The notes under the pieces are model-generated. The model had not been told where the DNA came from, did not search any database, and saw only the letters and a program-made list of their open reading frames with translations. Positions 56,698 to 64,000 of a stretch of DNA of 64,000 nt are shown here, in pieces. Origin of the DNA: Tuctoria greenei (lineage: Eukaryota; Streptophyta; Magnoliopsida; Poales; Poaceae); contig JAYESD010000007.1 in NCBI GenBank assembly GCA_036927565.1, forward strand, positions 1,199,644-1,263,643, given 5' to 3'. Position numbers and translations under genes: made by a program. The stretch's first letter is position 1, and each line of letters begins with the position of its first letter.

Positions 56698-57690
56698 GAG
56701 CTAAGTCCGAGAAGTCCGGACTTGTCCATTTTTGGACGGACCAAAGCTCTCTGGAATAGTTCGGACTTGTCCGTTTGGGTACGGACTAGTCCGTTTGAGA
56801 CTTAGTGAGACTAACCGAGAGAAACCCTAGGGGGACGGACTAGTCCGCCCCTGTGGCCAGACTAGTCCGGGCCAACCCAAAAAAGTTCGTTTTGGAACGG
56901 ACCAAGTGGTTCTGTTCCACTTCGGACTAGTCCGTTGTTGACTGGACTAGTCCGTTGCCTAGTGAGTGTTTGAATTTGGAAATTTGGCGGATAGCGCGAC
57001 GATCGTTGCTTAGTGTGGCAGTTGTCGGGAACTGACCAGGAGTCAGTGGTCCCATAGGGCCGGGCTAGTCCAGTCACAGAGGCCGAACTAGTCCGCCCCT
57101 CTGCTGAGGTCAGCAGTAGGGGCTCGGGACCTCTATAAAAAGGGGACCCCGAGCTCATTTGAATAGGTCTGGAACCCTAGCGCCGCCACAAGCATCCTAG
57201 AGCCTTCCTAAGCCTTCTACTCGTCCTACTAACCTTCTACGAGCAAATCTTGAAGAGATTAGGGTTTGAGGAGGAGAGTAAAGGGAAGATCATCACGCTT
57301 TGGCTCTCGGTTTGATCTCTTGTATATTGTGTTGTGTTTTGTGGCTTGTGTGAGTTGAGCTTCGTGTGCTCCTCAATGTATTGATTTGTGGGAGCCTCAA
57401 GTTGTGAGCAGCCCCATCAAACTTGGTGATTACCCATTGATATAGTGAAAACCAAGTCGGCCATCGTGGTAGTTTGGTGAGAGAAGGGTCAAGTGAGACC
57501 CGATCCTTGTGTGGACTTCTCAACGTGGAGGTAGGCTTCTTCGTAGAGTTGAACCACAAGATAAATCTTGTTTCACTTGTCTTTCACCTTTGCTCGAGTT
57601 TGTTCTGATGTTGGGATTAGAACCCTAATCCTTTCTAATTTCGATTCACCTCTTTCTAATCTCTTTTGAGCCTGACTGAGTGATGAATTA
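56698..57690 (+). repeat. diverged Copia-A-like LTR remnant, right part
   Basis: It resumes the remnant of 44144-44541 after Copia-B. It holds decayed GGACTAGTCC motifs, a TATA box at about 57134 whose palindrome is broken (GGGACCTCTATAAAAAGGGG), and the LTR's CTAGCGCCGCCACA and GGGAGCCTCA...GAGAAGCCCC-like stretches. It ends abruptly near 57690 before the usual CTTTCA terminus, against a minus-strand element. Confidence 0.8.
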
Positions 57691-58264
57691 GGATGGTAAC
57701 TTAGATCACAATTGAGGTTAGCCGAAACCTAATCCAATTAGATTGGCTCTGATACCGATGTTACATCTTAGGGTTAGCCTAATTGGATTTTAGGTTCGGA
57801 CTTAGGTTGTTTAACAGAGAGCATTACAATGGAATTCTAATCTAGATGAGGATGTACAGAGAAGAGAGATCATACCTGAGGTAATACCATGGACTATGGA
57901 GAAGACCTTGGGTGAAGATCGAGTTGGTGCAGTGGAGTCCGGGGCAGCTCCTCCTTCTTGTGATGAAGATGCAGCCATGGTGATGGTGAGGGCGCTGCTT
58001 CTAGGGAGGACCTTTCCCGACCTTCTCGTTAGTCACCGACCGGAGGTGTTTAGGGTTGGGGACACGTGAGGGTAGATTAGGAGATTAATCCCTTAGCTTA
58101 AGTTGATCTGAAAGATGGTCTGCTATTTATAAGGGAAGAAGCGACCAAGGAGGCCTCCCAACCGATTCGGCTGAGGGTGTGGTCTAATTAGAGATTGAGT
58201 TGGTTACTTAATTAACCAACTCCTAATCTTATTTAATTAAGCTAATCCGTGATCAATTCTAACA
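57691..58264 (-). mobile_element. minus-strand LTR with primer site, truncated retroelement
   Basis: On the minus strand an LTR of 506 bp (58264-57759) starts TGTTAGAATTGATCACGG and ends CTAAGATGTAACA. It is followed by GGTATCAGAGCC (57756-57745), a Met-tRNA-type primer site. Only about 70 bp of internal sequence follows before the junction near 57690; no coding domain or second LTR remains. Confidence 0.7.
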
Positions 58265-58598
58265 CATAGCAGTTGGTACAGAACATTGGTGGACACGACA
58301 TGGAGCAGCTCAAGCTTGACTGAGTCACTCTTTCTCCTCGACGTCGTAGGAGGATGCGTCTCGCTGCTTCAGCTTCGCCACCCTTCTTCGGGCGTCTGGT
58401 CCCCATGTCGCTCCCCTTCTCCTGCCGATGAGCGTATTCGTCGTACCCCTCCCCCGTCTCCGGCATGTCGTCGGCGTGGCGGCAACGGTGGCGGCAGTGC
58501 TGCCTGCGTTGGGAGCACATTTCTCGGCGGATGCTCGTCATCAGCGCGCCGAAGCCGGTGCCGGCCAAGAAGGTGATGCCGTACTTGTAGAACGCCAT
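58242..58598 (-). CDS. small hypothetical protein, 3' end inside an LTR
   Basis: 118 residues starting MAFYKYGITFLAGTGFGALM, a hydrophobic N-terminal segment like a signal anchor, then an Arg/His-rich region (RREMCSQRRQHCRHRCRH) and a charged tail. The last seven or so codons and the stop lie within the LTR at 57759-58264, so the insertion may have replaced the original end. The N-terminus vaguely recalls short plant membrane proteins with YKYGVTFLAG, which is recollection only. It could equally be a chance frame in GC-rich DNA. Confidence 0.35.
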   Translation of the reverse strand: MAFYKYGITFLAGTGFGALMTSIRREMCSQRRQHCRHRCRHADDMPETGEGYDEYAHRQEKGSDMGTRRPKKGGEAEAARRILLRRRGERVTQSSLSCSMSCPPMFCTNCYVLELITD

Positions 58599-59547
58599 GG
58601 ATCAATAAAAAGGGAAGGGCTATTGTCGTTGCTGACGATCGATCGCTATTGTTTGCGTGTCTGTCTCCGATCGTTCCATGCAGCTTCTGAGAATGATCTG
58701 TTTCAAGCGTCAGGCTATGATCTCCAAAACGAGAAATCCATACTGCTGTTTTGTAGTACATTTTTGGGTTGTTTCTGTCCTGGCAAGACCGTGCTTCTTG
58801 ATTAATGTTGTAATGTTGCAACTTCTTCCTCTGTGCTTCTTGAGATGGCTAACACGTAATTTAGCTGTAATTTGCGGGTCCGGAGTTCGATTTACGCCAC
58901 CGGTTTTGCGTGGAACGTAACTGCATCGAGGTCTCGTCGTCGACGACGACATGCGACTGCGGCTTCATAAGCAATGCAGCAGCTGCAGAGGCGGCGCGAG
59001 AACCTACCTGATCCGGATGAAGCTCTTTCATGTTTATTTACATTCTTCTACCAAAATACGACCTTCGTTTAGTAAAGATTATCGTTTCACACAAAAAAAT
59101 TGAACTAAAACTAAGTCGGAACTACAACTACTATTTCTGTAGAGAAGGAGTATTACTTACTCTCCGTACGTCTATCTCCAACTTTGATACACTAATTTAC
59201 TTTACCTTATCAATTTTGATCTGTTTATTTTAAATAATACAACCTAACAATTTGAAAAAAAATGATATATCCACGCTACAGGAGTAATTTTAATAGCACT
59301 TCAATGAAATATGTGGTTACAGCATGCAACCTACTCCTTCCTCTGTAGTTTAAAAATGAATTACAAAATAACAAACTTTTTAAAATTGGATAGAAGTGCT
59401 GTACTCGGAGTGTTGACTTTCAACTTTGACGGTAAATAAAGTCCGGAGTAGTAAGACGGTAAATAATCTCAGGATTAATTGACCACACACAGCGGCTAGC
59501 ATTGATTGATTGCCACACGACTTACGAGAGTTCCTGATCCTGAACGG
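58599..59547. other. intergenic, MITE scrap near 59332-59405
   Basis: No supported gene. 59332-59405 has TA-CTCCTTCCTCTGTAGTTT and an AAAAATGAATTACAAAATAAC core, a decayed relative of the MITEs at 7281, 9892 and 14599. Confidence 0.5.
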
Positions 59548-59557
59548 TATACAAATA
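59548..59557 (+). promoter_or_regulatory. possible TATA box of the RGF-like gene
   Basis: TATACAAATA, 208 bp before the start codon at 59756; the intervening leader is purine-rich. Spacing is acceptable but the match is weak. Confidence 0.4.
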
Positions 59558-59755
59558 CGAGTCCGAGCCTGCAAAACCACCCCCCCATCGATAGCTCTTG
59601 AAAAGTCGAAGCAGACCAAGATACAGACGGTCTCCGGAGTCCAGAGACACCCCGGCCGGGCAAACGAAGATCGTTGCAGGAGAGAGGAGGAGGAGGACGG
59701 GGTCACGGGAGAGAGAAACCAAGAACCATAGCAGCAGCAGGCAGCAGCAGGAGCC

Positions 59756-60384
59756 ATGCTCTTGGCCTACCTCCTCCTCTTCTTCCTCCTGCACCCGGCC
59801 GGCTTCACCTGCGACGCCACCAGCCGGAACCACCGCGTCTTCATCCACCCCGGCCGCTCCTCCGACGTCCCTGCAGCTCCTTCGCCGCCGGCGATCGTCC
59901 ATGATCACCGCCGCATTGCCAAGGTACACATATATACTTGCGCTCCGTGAAATAATAATGCTACTCTTTCCAAGAGAGTTAACATAGAGCGCGCACGACG
60001 ACGACATTATCTCTGAGCACGTTTCGCATGCAGGATGATCTGTTATTGGACGACGATCATTATCCCTACGCGATGACGGGAGCGACCCCGCCTCCGCCTT
60101 CACCGCCGGGCGTCGAGGAACTGCGGCGGCAGCCGGACAACAAAGAGATGATCATCAGCGCCGCGACGATGGCGCCGTCGTCGCCATCTTCGCCGCTGTC
60201 GTCGGCACCACTGCAGGTCGACAATGTTGGCGGGTACTACTACGGGGAGCCAGCAGGAGGAGACGTCGGGGGCGGCGGCGACGGCAAGGGTGGAGGGCCG
60301 CCGTCGGAGCACGAGGATATTAACGCGAGCAGCTTCATCGACTACGACGCGGAGCCCATGACGCACCCTCCGTCCCACAACTGA
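59756..60384 (+). CDS. RGF/GLV/CLEL-type secreted peptide hormone precursor
   Basis: Two exons, 59756-59923 and 60034-60384, joined in phase 0, encode 172 residues. A hydrophobic signal peptide MLLAYLLLFFLLHPAGF leads. The middle is low-complexity (Pro/Ser/Gly and acidic). The extreme C-terminus is DYDAEPMTHPPSHN followed by stop. Root meristem growth factor (GOLVEN, CLE-like) precursors end in a DY...P...PP.HN motif; the Asp-Tyr is the tyrosine sulfation signal, the second Pro of HPP is a hydroxylation candidate, and the peptide is cut from the C-terminus. Here the motif is 14 residues, one longer than the usual 13, because AEP replaces a two-residue spacing. Such peptides act on RGFR receptor kinases in root meristem and gravitropism. 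The assignment rests on motif, secretion signal, size and position at the C-terminus. Confidence 0.78.
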
Positions 60385-60458
60385 TGATATATAAGCTAGA
60401 CGATGACGGCGATCAGTTCCATGCATAAGCATGCGCCGCAGTATCGCGTCCTAGCTAG

Positions 60459-60562
60459 TACTCCCTCCTTATCTTTTTAATTGACGTTTAGACACAAATC
60501 TTAGTTCATTTTTAGTTCAAAATCTTGTTTGAAACGTCAAATAAAAGAATAAAGAGGGAGTA
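60459..60562. repeat. Stowaway-like MITE in 3' flank of RGF-like gene
   Basis: TA-CTCCCTCCTTATCTTTTT is inverted against AAAAGAATAAAGAGGGAG-TA. Inner arms TTGACGTTT and AAACGTCAA also pair. Confidence 0.85.
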
Positions 60563-62222
60563 CGAGTTAATAAAAAGTTTTTACTCCTAGCCATAGCTTG
60601 CTATCGATCCGTCAATCTGTACGTACCGCGTCCTTAGTATATATGAATATATTATCGGAACTTCAGGTGCCCTGTTCTCTCTTTCTTGGATCGATCGATC
60701 GGGAGAGGGTTTGCGTTGGCTTTGTTCATGGCTTCATGCATATGCATGCTGACTTGTTGATGCATTATATATGGTCTCTTGCCTTACCTTGCTACCCCTG
60801 TTTGACCTGCGATTCTAGCTGCAGATCTTTGATCGGCTGCAAGTGAATGGTGCAATACTCCACACTTTCTTCGACATGTCGTTGGCGCTCCCATCCTTGC
60901 TACCCCTGTTTATGCATAATGATGCTCCCATCCTAGTAATGTTGATGCAACCGGTTTCGTATCACCCACATACCAATGAACTGATGTACTAGCTGTTGTG
61001 GACAAAATTTTGTCAAAGCTTTACTGTTCTAGAGCTAGCCATGGTGCTCCCAGAGACCAGACATGCATCGTAGCAGGAAATTTATTGGAGTTGAGTTAAT
61101 GTGACGATGATCTGATTGGCCAGTCTTAGCTGTAGCTTGTAGGGTTTTGAAACCTAGAAACTTGATCTTGGGAATGTTGGCGTATAGCTACCCACCTTGA
61201 CCCCTTGTTGGCGACATGTATGGCATGCCTGAGTGAACTGCAGACTGCGCAGAGGAGCTAGGCGTGTCAACTGACAAGTTAAGGACGTGTCCGCACTTCC
61301 ATGAGATTGCACTTCCCCGAGAGAGGACTAGCCTGTGTGCTTATTAGCTTCAATCTAGAGGTTACCCTCCTAGTCAGAGCGTGTGTTGACCTTCCCTGGC
61401 TTGGAAGTTTGCTTGCAGCGAATGGTTGCAGAGGAGAAGCATTCATGCATGCATGCTGCAAGTGAAGACCAGGAGGAGATACCTATGAGTAACTGCAACT
61501 CTACAAAGATACTGTATAGTACTACCAAAGACAAGATGTTCTGTCTTTGATCCAAAAAGTTACTCCAATACTTGCAACACTCGTTGAAGTTCCAGATTTT
61601 GCAAAAATTTGCATGGTTCTACAGTATGATATATTTTTCATACTTTCAATATCGAAAATGAAGGATAATTTTCAAGTTACTGCCCCCATCCTTTTCCTCG
61701 TCGTGCGGAAAAGCCGTAAAATTTTTGGCTGAATATTTATCAGTTTCTACAACCGCCTTCAAAAGATAGTAACAATGTTAGGAAGGTATTGATCTCCCTA
61801 AATTGTGCCCCGATCGGGGGCGTTAGCCAGACCTCGCTGTAAGCTTCCCCATCTCACCGTGCCATTTATGTAAAGGGGCATGTTCGGGGCTACGGGAACT
61901 AAAGTTCTTGTACCCATAGAGTGCTCCAGAACACCCATCCGATCCGATCAAAGAGGCGCGGGAGAGGAGAGAAGACCCTCAGCCTATCACGTCGCCGCCG
62001 ACGTGATCTAGATCGACATCGTCCTCACCAACACTCGACTTCCTCTACTCCAAACACTCCATGACAACGTCATCCTCCTCCTCCGAGGAAGGTACGCCCA
62101 CAACCGCACTCTCCACCCCTTAATCCCTCTCTTATCTATATTTTTTACCCACATGATTTGTCTCCCGATAGATCTAGCCGATAGGGATGATTAGGAATTT
62201 CTAACAAACAAGGCTAAATAAT
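60563..62222. other. intergenic, no gene recognised
   Basis: Short frames only (for example 60598-60846 and 61547-61732), without motifs. 62063-62092 has ATGACAACGTCATCCTCCTC followed by a GAAG|GTACGC donor-like site, which might be a first-exon remnant, but no downstream exon is found before the MITE and LINE. Confidence 0.45.
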
Positions 62223-62299
62223 TACTCCCTCGGTTTTGGAATAAATAACATTTTGGTCAGCTAATCTAGTTCTAAACATTATTTAGAATAGAGGGAGTA
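62223..62299. repeat. Stowaway-like MITE
   Basis: TA-CTCCCTCGGTTTTGG at the left and ATAGAGGGAG-TA at the right. The arms are imperfect. Confidence 0.65.
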
Positions 62300-62394
62300 C
62301 TTGTTTTAAGAAATAAATATATATTCTGTTGAACAAACTTCCTCGTGCTTAATGGAGAATGGAAGCAACCGAGAAAAGGAATGGGGAAATAATC

Positions 62395-62995
62395 ACGCGG
62401 GACTTGGGTGTTGCGCCGAGACTGGCCTAACAACTATTTTTGTCCCCTCTGCATCAGGTCCTTGGAAACAACCTATCATCTTCTTTTTGAATGCCCTGTA
62501 ACCATCCAGGTCTGGAATGGAATCCGAGTTTGGCTGGGTGCTGCTGGACAGCAGCTTCACACTACTCAAACCGAATCACTACAGACTTCGTTCCATTTTC
62601 TGCTACGATCGCCTGTCTCGGATCAGAGGAAAGGGCTTAATTCAGTCATCATTGCGGTCATATGGGGACTGTGGAAAGAGAGGAACAGAAGAGTTTTCCA
62701 AAACCAAGAGAAATCGGTCAGGCAGATCATTGCTGCAATCCAAGACAACATTAGACAATGGCGCTTGGGGGCGCTCGACATCTCCCCAGTTGCTCATAGC
62801 CTCTGTTTTTCACCCTCAAACGGTGCACTGATATCATTGTTGTTTTTTCATTTTTCAGTTTTCATTTTCCTTTCTTCCTTCCCTTTTGTTTCATTTTCCT
62901 TTGCTTGCACCACTGGTGCAATAACCTTGTATACTGACTTTTATTCCTGCTTATAATTGAATGCCCCTTGAGGCCTTTCAAAAAATTTTTCCACT
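62395..62995 (+). mobile_element. LINE 3' end fragment
   Basis: The frame 62408-62956 begins RRDWPNNYFCPLCIRSLETT and has HLLFECPV and WGLWKERNRRVFQNQ, the zinc-binding RVT tail and terminal region of plant LINE ORF2. After the stop comes GCCCCTTGAGGCCTTTCAAA, a common 3' terminus of grass LINEs. A 5'-truncated insertion is the simplest reading. Confidence 0.8.
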
Positions 62996-63553
62996 CCACC
63001 GGTAGTGTGGTTGATCCATCTTTCCATGCCTGCTGCATTGTACTACCTATAGTATCAAATTATTAGACATTCTTACATCACCGGCTAATTATATTTTAGT
63101 TGTTTTGGCTATTCAAAATGACAACTGAAAAAGAACGGAGGTAGTATTTCACACATCATGAGGTGAGTCGTGCTGCAAGATGTACTAGATCCATAGACCG
63201 GAGACACTTTAGTCCAATTCCCCCCTCGAGAAGCAGATGATGATTTGTGGTTAGCTCGGACGAGAAGTTTACGGGCTAGCTTAGGAGGCCCACTTAGTAC
63301 AAACAGTGAATGGGCTTGTTACACTGGCTGCTATTTAGCCCACACACATGGGCCCAACCGCGGCATCCATGAGGCTCTAACAGTACTAGTAACATTCAGC
63401 CTACGTCGAGTCGCCGGGCCTTATCCCGTCCAACGAAACAGCCCAACTGCCACCGTTGACTCCTCCCCATCCGCGTTGACCGGGCCCGAAACCAGCCACT
63501 CCACCCAGGCTATCACGGTCTCACCGCCTCTCCCGTCCCCGCTGCGCTGCGTC
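62996..63553. promoter_or_regulatory. upstream region of RPB1
   Basis: 63040-63150 contains a MITE-like remnant (ACGGAGGTAGTA end). 63300-63550 rises in GC content with GGGCCCAAC/GGCCCAAC-type boxes (near 63348), which resemble site II/telobox-type elements of plant housekeeping promoters. No other gene is seen. Confidence 0.45.
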
Positions 63554-63560
63554 TATAAAT
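63554..63560 (+). promoter_or_regulatory. TATA box of RPB1
   Basis: TATAAAT followed by AAACCCCCACCCCC and a CT-rich leader, 268 bp before the ATG. It is a good plant core promoter by position and context. Confidence 0.7.
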
Positions 63561-63821
63561 AAACCCCCACCCCCTCCCCACCAGCCCTTTCCTCAGAGGC
63601 ACCCTCCTTCCCCATTCCCCTCCCTCTCGCACCCTCTCTCGGAGGCGGGCGGGCGGCCGATCTACCCGGGTCGGTTCCATCGCCCCTAGCCGCCTAAAAC
63701 CTCACTCACTTACGCAGCGGGGAAGCGGAGCTCGCTCGTTCCCTCGCGCGCGCCGCCGAGGAGTGGGGGCGGCGGTTGGCGCCCCGATCTGGAACCCTAG
63801 GCGGAGGCGGCGCCGGCCGGG

Positions 63822-64000
63822 ATGGACGCGAGGTTCCCGTACTCGCCGGCCGAGGTGGCCAAGGTCCACCTCGTGCAGTTCGGCATCCTCAGCCCCGACG
63901 AGATCGTAATAACACCTCCTCTCGCCTCCCCCTTCCCTCCAGTCCCCTCCCGTACCAGCTTCAATTCGAGTTTGGTTACTGATTTGGGAGGGTTGAGTTG
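63822..64000 (+). CDS. NRPB1: RNA polymerase II largest subunit RPB1, first exon (partial gene)
   Basis: ATG at 63822 opens a 28-codon exon ending at 63905 before GTAATAAC. It encodes MDARFPYSPAEVAKVHLVQF and then GILSPDEI. This matches the N-terminus of plant RPB1, where the next exon continues with RQMSV; that exon lies beyond the window. RPB1 is the catalytic subunit of nuclear mRNA transcription and carries the C-terminal heptad repeats. The leader (63570-63821) is GC-rich. Only the first exon and part of intron 1 are visible. Confidence 0.9.
   Translation, partial: MDARFPYSPAEVAKVHLVQFGILSPDEIVITPPLASPFPPVPSRTSFNSSLVTDLGGLS

Noticed and set aside
58850..58920. tRNA-like stretch with GGAGTTCGATTTAC resembling a B box
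   Set aside because: I could not pair an acceptor stem, T stem or anticodon stem, so no cloverleaf is supported.

Overview
This is nuclear DNA of a grass (Poaceae). The evidence is intron-rich plant genes with GT-AG introns, a Root meristem growth factor-type peptide precursor, abundant Stowaway-like MITEs with CTCCCTCC ends, and large Sirevirus-type Copia retrotransposons. A panicoid grass is a reasonable guess, but I cannot fix the genus. From memory, SPO11-2, an L34 gene, a glycerol-3-phosphate transporter and a group B MAP kinase lie close together on rice chromosome 8, so the left part probably keeps an old grass gene order.

Positions 1-26,700 are mainly genic. After a LINE scrap come a MAP kinase (minus, 1374-3668) and SPO11-2 (plus, 4251-7007), which diverge from a 582-bp interval. 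Then follow a WAT1-related/EamA transporter (plus, 8029-9808), ribosomal protein eL34 (minus, 12137-13998), a VAP27-type ER membrane protein (plus, 16759-20140) and a glycerol-3-phosphate transporter-like MFS carrier (minus, 22311-23958). I rebuilt every exon set by hand; each gives an uninterrupted frame. The spaces hold many MITEs, including one with perfect 37-bp arms and one MITE split by another TIR element.

Positions 26,750-58,264 are a nest of retroelements. A decayed minus-strand LINE is split by Copia-A (30559-42513; about 1.65-kb LTRs, target duplication AAATG). The 5' side of the LINE meets a diverged Copia-A-like LTR remnant. That remnant is split by Copia-B (44542-56697; about 1.38-kb LTRs, target duplication GAGCT). 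A minus-strand LTR (57759-58264) closes the block. Both Copia elements have gag, pol and a third ORF between pol and the 3' LTR. They share unusual architecture: family-specific palindromes both in the LTR and again before ORF3, and an intron-like gag-pol junction that would join the two frames in phase.

Positions 58,265-64,000 return to genic sequence: a doubtful small ORF ending inside the LTR, an RGF/GLV/CLEL-type peptide precursor (59756-60384), a plus-strand LINE 3' fragment, and the first exon of RNA polymerase II largest subunit RPB1 (63822-63905), which runs off the window.

The genes do not form one pathway. They are housekeeping and signalling genes: kinase signalling, meiotic break formation, transport, translation, ER contact sites, peptide hormone and transcription. 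The most interesting unexplained signals are the two Copia elements' shared regulatory layout and the MAP kinase with three changed catalytic or regulatory positions.
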